A stretch of DNA of 50,738 nucleotides from an uncultured Verrucomicrobiota bacterium (GTDB lineage Bacteria; Verrucomicrobiota; Kiritimatiellia; Kiritimatiellales; Pontiellaceae): positions 1 through 50,738 of the forward strand of contig CAJYAJ010000005.1 in NCBI GenBank assembly GCA_913065005.1. Direction: 5' to 3'. This document shows positions 43,795-50,738 of the stretch, in pieces (position 1 is the stretch's first letter; every line of letters starts with the position of its first letter). The notes beneath the pieces were generated by a model. The model had not been told where the DNA came from and did no database searches. It saw nothing but the letters and a program-made list of their open reading frames with translations. The position numbers were made by a program, and so were the translations under genes.

Positions 43795-44571
43795 ATGATG
43801 GAAATAGCGTTTTCGCCTTGCCCTAATGACACCTTTATTTTTAATGATTTGGCGCATCAATCAGATATAGCGGCGCATCTATATGACGTGGAACAGTTGA
43901 ATCGATTGGCTTTCGAGGGGCGCTATGATGTGACGAAGTTGTCTTTTCATGCATGGCTTTTGTTGCGAGAGACGTATCAGTTGCTGGAGGTGGGTGCCGC
44001 ATTGGGTCGAGGTTGTGGGCCGTTGGTTATCACGCGAGAAGCTGAACCCCTGCCGGAACGTCCACGGGTAGCGTTACCGGGGGAGCTGACAACGGCACAT
44101 CTTCTCTATCGGTTGTGTTATGGGGATGGGGCGGAGAAGGTTTTTATGCCCTTTCATGAGATTATGGATGCGTTGGCTGCGGGTGAGGTGGATGCGGGTG
44201 TGATTATTCATGAAGGTCGTTTTGTTTTTAAGGAGCGGGGGTTTCATTGCGCGCAGGATTTAGGGGGGTGGTGGGAAACCGAAACGGGCTTGCCGATTCC
44301 GCTGGGTTGCATTGCGGTTCGCAGAAATCTGGGTAAGGAAGTGATTTCAGATATCGAACAACGTCTGAAAAACTCCATAGAGCTTGCCTTTGCGTATCCA
44401 GAAAAAACGCAGGATTATGTTCGTGCGCATGCTCAGGAGTTGGATGATGGAGTCATGGAAGAACATATAAAGACATATGTAAATACGTTCACGCGGGGGC
44501 TGGGTGAGGAAGGTCGTGCGGCAGTGACGGAGTTGGAAAAACGCGCCTTTGCCGCCGGAGTGATTTCATGA
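43795..44571 (+). CDS. mqnD: 1,4-dihydroxy-6-naphthoate synthase
   Basis: 258 residues (family about 270-290). MqnD of the futalosine route converts cyclic dehypoxanthinyl futalosine to 1,4-dihydroxy-6-naphthoate. N-terminus MEIAFSPCPNDTFIF is diagnostic; also GRGCGPLVI and ETGLPIPLGCIAVRR. Two adjacent ATG codons (43795, 43798) without a ribosome-binding site. Its stop overlaps the next gene by ATGA, starting a five-gene run. Confidence 0.93.
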   Translation: MMEIAFSPCPNDTFIFNDLAHQSDIAAHLYDVEQLNRLAFEGRYDVTKLSFHAWLLLRETYQLLEVGAALGRGCGPLVITREAEPLPERPRVALPGELTTAHLLYRLCYGDGAEKVFMPFHEIMDALAAGEVDAGVIIHEGRFVFKERGFHCAQDLGGWWETETGLPIPLGCIAVRRNLGKEVISDIEQRLKNSIELAFAYPEKTQDYVRAHAQELDDGVMEEHIKTYVNTFTRGLGEEGRAAVTELEKRAFAAGVIS

Positions 44572-45998
44572 TTGGAGTGCTTTTTGCGACGCAGATGGAG
44601 GCGGCCGCCTTCCAGAACCGAGAGGTTCCTGATGATGTCGTGGTGAAAGTTGCCGATGAGATGGGGCTGGAGGCGGCTCGTATTGCGGCAGAAGAGTTGG
44701 TTGAAGCGGGGGCGACTACAATCATTAATGCGGGCGTGTGTGCGGCATTACATAATCGAGTTGAACGAGGGTCTGTGTATCGGATTTCGACGGTGATTAC
44801 GGAGGAGCTGAAGGCAGCTGTTAATGTGGGTGTTGGGCTCGGACTCAAGAAATTGGTGAGTGTGGAGGAGCCGTTGTATCAGGCGGATCGCAAACAGGAG
44901 TTGGCTCGACAGTATGATTTGGTTGATATGGAAGGCTATGCGGTTGCGCGGGTTTGTGAGGCGCATCAAATTCCATGTATTTTATTAAAGGGCGTCACTG
45001 ATTTTGGCGATGCGATGGCGAAAGAGGATATCCAAACCCATATTGCGCCGGTCTCTGAAACGGTGGCCGAAGCGATTTTGTTTGCTTTGGATGGAATGAA
45101 ATCACGTTCTGATAACCGAGGGGATAGCACCGAGACAGATTTGAAGGGACGTGATCATGCTGAGGGTTTGGTGAAGCGACTTCATCGTTTTACAAAAGTG
45201 GAGCATCTCATTTTTTCATTACCGCTTTTATTTGCCGGTGCTTGGTTGGGCGCGAAGGGGTTCCCTTCTCTCTCTGTTTTACTTTGGATTACGTTGGCGG
45301 GATTGGGAGCGCGCACGTTTGGTATGGCTCTCAATCGTATTTTTGATCGTAAGATCGATGCGGTTAATCCGCGCACAGCTGGGCGAGAATTGGCTGCGGG
45401 GGCGTTGTCACTTAAGCAGGGCTATGGAGTGGCATTGTGTGGGGTCGTTCTTTATTTCATCGCCTGTGCTGGATTAGGTGAGTTTGTTCTTACGTTGTCT
45501 CTTTTTCCGCTTATCCCGCTCACGATCTATTCGTTGTTGAAACGATTCACGCCGCTTTGTCATTATGGCATTGGGGTGGCGTTGGGGTTTGCTCCTTTAG
45601 GTGCCTTTGTTGCGGCGTCGGGTGATTTAGCATTTTCATCGGAATTGATTTTGTTGTGTCTGTTTACGTTTTTTTGGATCAGTGGATTTGATATTATTTA
45701 TGCGTTGATGGATCGGGAATTTGATCAAACGCATGGCGTGAAGAGTCTGCCATCGGCGTTGGGTGAGAAGGGGGCGCTAGCCGTGGCTGCGTTCACTCAT
45801 TTAATCGCCTTCGCTTTGTTAGTCTTATTGTGGATGGGCTTCGGTGGAGCGCTTTCCTTGTTGTCTTTAAGCGTTGCGGCGGTTGCATTTGGTGCGGCTT
45901 ATGTTCCAACGATTCCGATAGCCGTTCGCTTTTTTCCCATATCGGCGGTTGCGGGAATTGCGGGTGCGCTCGTTGTTTTATTAGGAGGTATATCATGA
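44568..45998 (+). CDS. mqnBP: Fusion of futalosine hydrolase-like nucleosidase and UbiA-type prenyltransferase
   Basis: 476 residues, two enzymes in one chain. Residues 1-175: compact nucleoside phosphorylase/nucleosidase fold with E11 (QMEAAAF), VDMEGYA (E122) and catalytic-type D145 (GVTDFGD), fitting MqnB that releases hypoxanthine from futalosine; the usual N-terminal glycine loop is shortened. Residues 176-200: charged linker. Residues 205-476: UbiA membrane prenyltransferase with both Asp motifs, N256-RIF-D260-RKI-D264 and D375-IIYALM-D382-REF-D386, fitting MqnP that prenylates 1,4-dihydroxy-6-naphthoate. Overlaps mqnD and ubiX by ATGA on both sides. No frameshift or stop separates the halves. 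Confidence 0.88.
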   Translation: MIGVLFATQMEAAAFQNREVPDDVVVKVADEMGLEAARIAAEELVEAGATTIINAGVCAALHNRVERGSVYRISTVITEELKAAVNVGVGLGLKKLVSVEEPLYQADRKQELARQYDLVDMEGYAVARVCEAHQIPCILLKGVTDFGDAMAKEDIQTHIAPVSETVAEAILFALDGMKSRSDNRGDSTETDLKGRDHAEGLVKRLHRFTKVEHLIFSLPLLFAGAWLGAKGFPSLSVLLWITLAGLGARTFGMALNRIFDRKIDAVNPRTAGRELAAGALSLKQGYGVALCGVVLYFIACAGLGEFVLTLSLFPLIPLTIYSLLKRFTPLCHYGIGVALGFAPLGAFVAASGDLAFSSELILLCLFTFFWISGFDIIYALMDREFDQTHGVKSLPSALGEKGALAVAAFTHLIAFALLVLLWMGFGGALSLLSLSVAAVAFGAAYVPTIPIAVRFFPISAVAGIAGALVVLLGGIS

Positions 45999-46573
45999 AT
46001 CTAGTGGTGGCATTAACGGGAGCGTCGGGCTCCTATGCAGCAAAAGCGATTGTCGAGCGTTCGAAGTGGCCTGTTACGCTGATTGCAAGCAAGATGGGTA
46101 GAATGGTCTATGAGCAAGAGGCAGGCCCTTTCGAAGAGTTGGAAGAGATGGTGGATCAGGTTTGGCAGGATGGAAATCTTGCCGCGACAGTTTCATCGGG
46201 ATCCGTGCCGACCGTGGGGATGGTCGTTGCACCTTGTTCGGCAAACACGTTGGGAAAAGTTTCAGCGGGGATTGCAGATTCGTTGGTTTCTCGATCGGCG
46301 CATTGTCATTTAAAGGAAGGACGGCGAGTGGTATTGTGTGTGCGTGAAGCACCTTGGTCGCCTATCACCGCGCGAAATGCGGCTTCGTTTTCGGCGGCTG
46401 GAGGAACGGTTATGCCCATCTCGCCCCCCTACTATATGGGTAAGGGGCGAATGCCCCATGAAATTTCAGTGGCTGAGATGCTTGGTTTTTATGCCGACCA
46501 TGTCTTGGCGTTGTTCGGACAGGAAGCTCCGCAAACCTGGGCGGATGTTCGAGAATGGGGGAAGAAGTCGTGA
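45995..46573 (+). CDS. ubiX: UbiX-type flavin prenyltransferase
   Basis: 192 residues. Makes prenylated FMN for a UbiD-type decarboxylase. Motifs: ALTGASGSYAAKAI (FMN phosphate), VAPCSANTLGKVSAGIADSL, and LCVREAPWSPI. In the futalosine route UbiX/UbiD relatives (MqnM/MqnL) decarboxylate the prenylated naphthoate; the UbiD partner is absent here. ATG 45995 overlaps the fusion gene stop and follows TAGGAGG; a longer frame from 45830 lies in that gene and is rejected. Confidence 0.92.
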   Translation: MNLVVALTGASGSYAAKAIVERSKWPVTLIASKMGRMVYEQEAGPFEELEEMVDQVWQDGNLAATVSSGSVPTVGMVVAPCSANTLGKVSAGIADSLVSRSAHCHLKEGRRVVLCVREAPWSPITARNAASFSAAGGTVMPISPPYYMGKGRMPHEISVAEMLGFYADHVLALFGQEAPQTWADVREWGKKS

Positions 46574-47289
46574 GTGATGCATCGCGTGATACGTTAATTT
46601 CAGCGAATGAAAACCGTGAAATGTTTGACCGCATTGCGGGCACCTATGATACGGCAAACCGAGCTATTTCACTGGGTCTTGATATCGGTTGGCGACGAAA
46701 AACCATCGAGATGTTGGCTCCGAGAGAAGAAGGGCTCTATCTTGATGTGGGCACCGGCACTGGGGATTTGGCGATGGAGTTATTGGCTCAAGTGCCTAAA
46801 GCACAGGTGGAAGCGATTGATCCATCTGAAAAAATGTTAGCCGTTGCGCGCGATAAAGCGTTGCAGCTCGGCGTGAGTCGGCGCCCGCGTTTTCAAAATG
46901 CAGATGCATTGAATTTACCGATGCCTGATGTCTTGTTCGATGGAATCGTATGTGGATTCTGCTTCCGAAACATTGAGCATCGCCAGCGGGCTTTATCGGA
47001 AATGTTTCGCGTGATGAAGCCGGGTGGGAAGTTGTTGATATTGGAGGCAACGTATCCGGAGAATGTCTTGGTTCGGTTGGGATATAAACTGTATACGCCG
47101 TTGGTGCCGTTGATCGGAAAACTTTTTGGCGATGGAGATGCGTATTCGTATTTGCTCGATTCGATCGAAGATTTTCCGCGACGCGATACAGTGACGGGAA
47201 TGTTCCGGATTGCGGGCTTTCAAGGTGTCTCTTCCACTCCCTTGGCAATGGGTACGGTCTCTATCTTTGAAGGAAGGAAGCCTGCCTAA
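46570..47289 (+). CDS. menG: Demethylmenaquinone methyltransferase
   Basis: 239 residues from GTG 46570 (overlaps ubiX TGA by GTGA, after GGGGGAAGAAG); ATG 46555 is an alternative five codons earlier. UbiE/MenG family SAM methyltransferase: MFDRIAGTYDTANRAISLG, DVGTGTGDLAMELL, and NADALNLPMPDVLFDGI. Methylates the quinone ring in the last step of menaquinone synthesis. The context, inside the mqn operon, favours menaquinone over ubiquinone. Confidence 0.93.
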   Translation: MSDASRDTLISANENREMFDRIAGTYDTANRAISLGLDIGWRRKTIEMLAPREEGLYLDVGTGTGDLAMELLAQVPKAQVEAIDPSEKMLAVARDKALQLGVSRRPRFQNADALNLPMPDVLFDGIVCGFCFRNIEHRQRALSEMFRVMKPGGKLLILEATYPENVLVRLGYKLYTPLVPLIGKLFGDGDAYSYLLDSIEDFPRRDTVTGMFRIAGFQGVSSTPLAMGTVSIFEGRKPA

Positions 47290-48047
47290 TGAAACCCGTG
47301 CGTTTCGCAGCAGCAGCTTATAGCAATTCTGCACCCTTGGTCGCTTGCTTGTCGCAAGTTGATCCGAATGTGGAAGTGTTTCATGGAGTGCCTTCGATGC
47401 ATTTGAAAGAGCTCCTCGCTGGACGAATTGACTGTGCTCTTATTCCGGTGGCGCATGCCATTCAACATCCGGAGTTAACGATTTTAGATCGGGTTGGAGT
47501 GGCTGCTGATGGAGCGGTGCGTAGCGTGTTGTTGAAATGTCATAAACCTGTTGATCAGATCATTACGGTCGCTCGTGATGTAGCATCAGGGACCTCCAAT
47601 GTATTAGCCGAGCTGGTGCTTGAACATCATGTTGGGGTGTCGGTTGAAATGGTTGATGATACCGTCGGTGCTGATGCTGAAGTGGTGATTGGTGATCGGG
47701 CTCTTTTGAGTGAGCCCGCTAGTGCCGGTGATATGGACCTGGCAGCCGCGTGGAAAGAGTTAACGAAGTTGCCTTTTGTTTTTGCTTTATGGGCTGTTCG
47801 CTCGGATTTCGATGAGGTGGAGCATATCGATGTTTTAACGCAGCACGCAGCTCAAATGGGAGTAGAGCGGATTCCTGCATTGGCTGCCGGATATGCAGAG
47901 CAGTTGGGAAAAACCGCTGGTTTTTGGAAAGAGTATTTGGAAAAATCAATTCACTTTCAATTAACGGATGCCGATCGGAAAGCTATTAAGCAGTTCAAAA
48001 CTATGGCGGCCGTGCACGAAGTGCTGACGGCACAGATGGAAAATTAG
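47289..48047 (+). CDS. mqnA: Chorismate dehydratase
   Basis: 252 residues. First step of the futalosine route: chorismate to 3-enolpyruvylbenzoate. Periplasmic-binding-protein-like fold with AAAAYSNSAPLVACL, DCALIPVAHAI and GVAADGAVRSVLLK. It is fifth in the operon, sharing one base with the menG stop. Its TAG shares TTAG with the PEP-CTERM gene stop on the other strand. Confidence 0.92.
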   Translation: MKPVRFAAAAYSNSAPLVACLSQVDPNVEVFHGVPSMHLKELLAGRIDCALIPVAHAIQHPELTILDRVGVAADGAVRSVLLKCHKPVDQIITVARDVASGTSNVLAELVLEHHVGVSVEMVDDTVGADAEVVIGDRALLSEPASAGDMDLAAAWKELTKLPFVFALWAVRSDFDEVEHIDVLTQHAAQMGVERIPALAAGYAEQLGKTAGFWKEYLEKSIHFQLTDADRKAIKQFKTMAAVHEVLTAQMEN

Positions 48048-48889
48048 ATCCGGAAAAAACGTCGGATGCCGACGGTGCTTGAAGTCGCGAGCAAAATCAT
48101 TACCAACGAGCCCGGTTCGGGAATAACATCGTAACCGATGTCCTTAAATTGAGCGATGGTGGTTTCGCTGACAAACGTGGGTTCGTTCAGCCAGCCGGTC
48201 ATCAGTTCAAACGCGATATCTTGCCCTTCTGGGTCGGTAATACCAGTGAGCTCAGCGCCATTTTCGACTTCATTCCAGTGTCTTCCGGCGGTGCCGAGGC
48301 CGCCTTCTTCCTCGATGGGAATGAAAGTGGCAGTTGGGTCGAACTCATTTTGGTAGGCGGTCAGGGCGTGAATACCCGTGTATTGATTCGCGGCGGAAAG
48401 CACGGGGTTGTAAACCGTTGCCGTATCAGAGTCGAAGAGGTTCCAGACGGTACCGAGCCCGATGACATGCGCCATTTCGTGTTGGATGAGGGCACTGAAG
48501 GTTCCATTATTGATGAGCGTATCGACGTCTTCAATATCGAAGGTCATTGAGCCGTCCACTGCCCATAAAACATCGGAGGGATTAACATCGCCGTTCAGTA
48601 AAACATTTCCGTAAACATAACCGGATGGACTGGCTGATCCCAACACACCGCCCGGTCCATCGTTTGTTGCAAGGGTGGCGTTAATGTTAATTCCATCCAG
48701 CAGGGGAGAGTTGAAACGATAATCGATAATAATGGATTCCCAGAAAGTAACCGCCTCGGTGAAAGCCGATTGGTATTGAGCACCGAATTCGTTATTAAAC
48801 TGCAGGTCAATGGAAAAAGCGCCATACGCGGAATGTATGAATAGATTTAACGACAGTCCTGCTAGAAGAGAGCTTGTGTAGATTTTCAT
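48044..48889 (-). CDS. PEP-CTERM exoprotein with leishmanolysin-like zinc protease motif
   Basis: 281 residues. Signal peptide MKIYTSSLLAGLSLNLFIHS, cleaved about AYG-A. Metzincin-type site H137-E138-M-A-H141 (IQHEMAHVIGLGTVW), third His H204 in GTAGRHWNE and Met-turn M230 in FELMTGWL, an order typical of leishmanolysin-related (M8) enzymes. C-terminal sorting signal: VIPEPGSLVMILLATSS, then the basic IRRFF, for exosortase. Start ATG 48889; a GTG four codons earlier is possible. No exosortase is in the window. Confidence 0.8.
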   Translation of the reverse strand: MKIYTSSLLAGLSLNLFIHSAYGAFSIDLQFNNEFGAQYQSAFTEAVTFWESIIIDYRFNSPLLDGININATLATNDGPGGVLGSASPSGYVYGNVLLNGDVNPSDVLWAVDGSMTFDIEDVDTLINNGTFSALIQHEMAHVIGLGTVWNLFDSDTATVYNPVLSAANQYTGIHALTAYQNEFDPTATFIPIEEEGGLGTAGRHWNEVENGAELTGITDPEGQDIAFELMTGWLNEPTFVSETTIAQFKDIGYDVIPEPGSLVMILLATSSTVGIRRFFRI

Positions 48890-48901
48890 CAGATATCGCA
48901 C

Positions 48902-48974
48902 ATTAAAAGTTTAGTTTAAGGAAATAAAATTACAAGCGACAACGGCGATGAAAGGTTTACAAGCTTAGATCAGC
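48902..48974. other. Intergenic region, PEP-CTERM gene / lgt
   Basis: Short A+T-rich gap between two minus-strand genes. It should carry the promoter of the PEP-CTERM gene. No clear terminator for lgt: an imperfect GCTTAG...CCTAGC pairing at about 48963-48979 overlaps its stop. Confidence 0.3.
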
Positions 48975-49820
48975 CTAGCAAATTTTTTTCTTTCGCAGCA
49001 GTATCAACGTGCCGACCAGTAGCATAACCAACGAATAGAGTTGCCCTTTCGTCAGCCATTCAAAATAGACGGTACTATCTGGCTCTCTAAAAAACTCGAT
49101 GGCTATACGGGCAGTGGCATAGAGAAGTAGATAGCATCCGCTCATGACGCCGGGCTTTTTTCCCCACCGTGTTTTGCGAAGCAGCAATAAGATTCCAAAA
49201 ACCAAAAATCCTTCGCAGAGAGCTTGATAAAGTTGCGATGGATGACGAGGGGAGAGATGCCCACTTGTGACCAGTTGTTCAATTAAGTTCGTGTCGTACT
49301 CTCCATATCGCAGCCCAACTTCTTGTGGAAAGATAATAGCCCACTTGGTATTTGATACACGGCCCCACAATTCACCATTAATGAAATTGGCAATACGACC
49401 AAAGCCGATACCCAACGAAACGGTCATCGCTAAATGATCGCTGATATTCCAAAATACATAGCCCTGTTTTTTTGCATACCAGATAAGGAAGAAGACGGAG
49501 CCAATAAAGCCCCCATGACTTGCCATGCCGCCTTCCCAAATTTTGAACAGTGATAGTGGGTTGGTGATGAACGCGTCATAATTATAAAGAAGCTGATAGC
49601 CTAAACGTCCGCCTAGAAAGACTCCAAAAAAGGCAAAGAGGACAATAAAATGACTCACTTGATCTGTAGGGACTGAAAAGGAACCACTCCGTGACCATCG
49701 GCGCAGTAATAAAAAACTACCCAAAAAACCAAACAAATAGGCAACTCCATACCACCGCACCGCCAACGGACCGAATAGCGGAAGAATCACCGGATCTATA
49801 TGGTGAATGAGGAAATTCAT
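48975..49820 (-). CDS. lgt: Prolipoprotein diacylglyceryl transferase
   Basis: 281 residues with about seven membrane segments. Adds diacylglycerol to the lipobox Cys of prolipoproteins. Start region PLAVRWYGVAYLFGFL, catalytic-region GGMASHGGF, and the Lgt signature GRIANFINGELWGRVS. It serves lipobox proteins such as those at 6506 and 21094. An inverted repeat GATAC/GTATC (49821-49836) abuts its start codon; no ribosome-binding site is apparent. Confidence 0.95.
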   Translation of the reverse strand: MNFLIHHIDPVILPLFGPLAVRWYGVAYLFGFLGSFLLLRRWSRSGSFSVPTDQVSHFIVLFAFFGVFLGGRLGYQLLYNYDAFITNPLSLFKIWEGGMASHGGFIGSVFFLIWYAKKQGYVFWNISDHLAMTVSLGIGFGRIANFINGELWGRVSNTKWAIIFPQEVGLRYGEYDTNLIEQLVTSGHLSPRHPSQLYQALCEGFLVFGILLLLRKTRWGKKPGVMSGCYLLLYATARIAIEFFREPDSTVYFEWLTKGQLYSLVMLLVGTLILLRKKKIC

Positions 49821-50149
49821 GATACGAGACTGTATCGAAAGCCTCGCTGAAAAGAAGTTATTTTATATGGATAATTATTCTCTGAATGGAATTCTCATAG
49901 AATCCTAATTGGTCAAATACATCGAAACATACTATGCTTTATCTGTTTTAAAAATTCGGGCGGGTTTTAAATAATTATAAAAACTAGCTTGATTAGAAAT
50001 TTGATGTAGGTAATAAATAAAAACTTAACAAGTAATTAAGCAAAAAAAGATGGAAATATATGGGTGAAAAACCTTGTATTAAAATTGAAATTATAGGAAA
50101 TATATCAATCTAAGCGGAGTGGGTCTGCTTACAAATAAGGAGTATAGTT
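49821..50149 (+). other. Long A+T-rich intergenic region before the terminal secreted-protein gene
   Basis: 329 bases, strongly A+T-rich, between divergent lgt and the last gene. Seen in it: inverted repeat GATAC/GTATC at 49821-49836; TTAAAA/TTTTAA flanking a G+C patch at about 49950-49975; and a 5' leader hairpin at 50112-50130 with ribosome-binding AAGGAG at 50137-50142. No open frame, tRNA or mobile element seen. A single promoter could not be chosen. Confidence 0.5.
50112..50130 (+). promoter_or_regulatory. Leader hairpin upstream of the secreted repeat protein
   Basis: AAGCGGA (50112-50118) pairs with TCTGCTT (50124-50130), seven pairs with one G-U and a five-base loop. It ends six bases before the ribosome-binding site. 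Position and shape fit a 5' stabilising or regulatory hairpin of an abundant mRNA. Confidence 0.45.
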
Positions 50150-50738
50150 ATGAAAAAATTAGGTATTACATTAGCGGTAGTCGCTTTTGCAGCCGTTGCT
50201 GCTCAGGCTCAAACTAACAGTTCCAACATAGTTGGATACAACAAAGACGTTCACGTTGGTGGATTTTTGATCTCGGCAAATCAATTTAGTGGAACCACAC
50301 CCACAGAGGTTTACGGTGATCAATTACCATCTGGATCTAAAATATATACATTTGACGGAACTGGATATTCAGCTGCAACATATGGTCCTGTTTTTGTTCC
50401 CGGCACTGGCTTGGTAACAAAATGGAATTTGGAGTTGGATTTAAGTGCTGGTACTGGTTATTGGGTTGAAAGTTCAGCTGCTGCAACAGCCATCATTGCT
50501 GGGGAAGTCAATACAGCGACATCAGTAACTAATAACATTGGAAGTGGTTTCTCAATTGTTTCATATCCTTACCCGGTTGAACGCACTATAACTGAATTAG
50601 GTTTGAGTCCTGCGTCTGGTGACAAAATTTATATATTTGATGGAACTGGTTATGAATCATCAACTTACGGTCCTGTTTTTGTCCCAGGAACAGGTCTAGT
50701 AACGAAATGGAATAATGACCTAACGATTTCTGTTGGAA
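50150..50738 (+). CDS. Secreted protein with two internal repeats (partial, cut by window end)
   Basis: At least 196 residues with no stop before the edge. Signal peptide MKKLGITLAVVAFAAVAAQA, cleaved about A20, then NSSNIVGYN. Two copies of a repeat offset by 95 residues: FDGTGY at 68-73 and 163-168, and YGPVFVPGTGLVTKWN identical at 78-93 and 173-188. The DNA of the repeats differs at silent sites, so the duplication is not recent or was under selection. Strong AAGGAG site. Family not named; I associate NIVGY-type exoproteins with Kiritimatiellota-like genomes from memory only. Unlike neighbours it lacks G/C skew and is poor in Arg and Lys. Confidence 0.8.
   Translation, partial: MKKLGITLAVVAFAAVAAQAQTNSSNIVGYNKDVHVGGFLISANQFSGTTPTEVYGDQLPSGSKIYTFDGTGYSAATYGPVFVPGTGLVTKWNLELDLSAGTGYWVESSAAATAIIAGEVNTATSVTNNIGSGFSIVSYPYPVERTITELGLSPASGDKIYIFDGTGYESSTYGPVFVPGTGLVTKWNNDLTISVG

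Noticed and set aside
45830-45994. Extended N-terminus of UbiX
   Set aside because: Cys-rich out-of-frame reading of the prenyltransferase gene; ATG 45995 has TAGGAGG.

Overview
The window is compact bacterial chromosome. It starts inside the 3' end of a 23S rRNA gene, passes 5S rRNA, and then runs through about 50 protein genes, one tRNA and several regulatory elements. No phage, insertion sequence or CRISPR array was seen. Futalosine-type menaquinone genes, an outer membrane phospholipase, LptF, lipobox proteins, a PEP-CTERM exoprotein and a secreted repeat protein ending in the window point to a Gram-negative member of the PVC group. Kiritimatiellota-like is my best guess; this is inferred from gene content and not proven by a marker alignment.

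Layout. 1-670: rRNA operon end and terminator. 693-2755: rdgB and purB. 2850-3519: scar of a cytosine methyltransferase locus, including a small reading frame without a usual start codon. 3676-9404: accB-accC, an Asp23/AmaP pair, a lipoprotein metalloprotease, parB and a Ste24-like protease. 9500-12584: an HTH-like small gene and uvrA. 12581-14118 (minus): pdxB and a small membrane protein. 14243-19958: uppP, then an FMN riboswitch driving ribBA-ribH-nusB-ribD-ribE and an SDR gene. 19955-21486 (minus): TPR lipoprotein and yjbQ. 21615-25953: two CNNM proteins and an amidase, facing lptF. 26047-31143: zwf, cutA, an OMPLA-like gene (minus), truA, tRNA-Lys (minus) and glgC. 31295-34209: a four-gene run (NYN-like, HAD, SrkA-like, CpXC). 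34233-43620 (minus): aroK, a 60-residue basic protein, sixA, tauE, M20 peptidase, uup and cysH-cysI-cysJ. 43795-48047: a menaquinone operon (mqnD, an mqnB-mqnP fusion, ubiX, menG, mqnA). 48044-49820 (minus): a PEP-CTERM metalloprotease and lgt. 50150-end: a secreted protein with two repeats, cut by the window edge.

How it works together. The riboflavin operon is under FMN feedback and feeds flavin users in the window, such as the sulfite reductase flavoprotein and the UbiX-type prenyl-FMN synthase. The menaquinone operon supplies futalosine-pathway steps plus the prenylation and methylation ends; mqnC, mqnE and a UbiD partner must lie elsewhere. cysJIH reduces PAPS to sulfide. Genes are tightly packed: many same-strand neighbours overlap by ATGA or GTGA, and five convergent pairs overlap by exactly four bases at their stop codons.

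Starts were chosen from ribosome-binding sites, overlaps and family lengths, and often differ from the longest open frame. Plus-strand genes are strongly G-rich over C in most of the window; the 3' half of purB is a clear exception.
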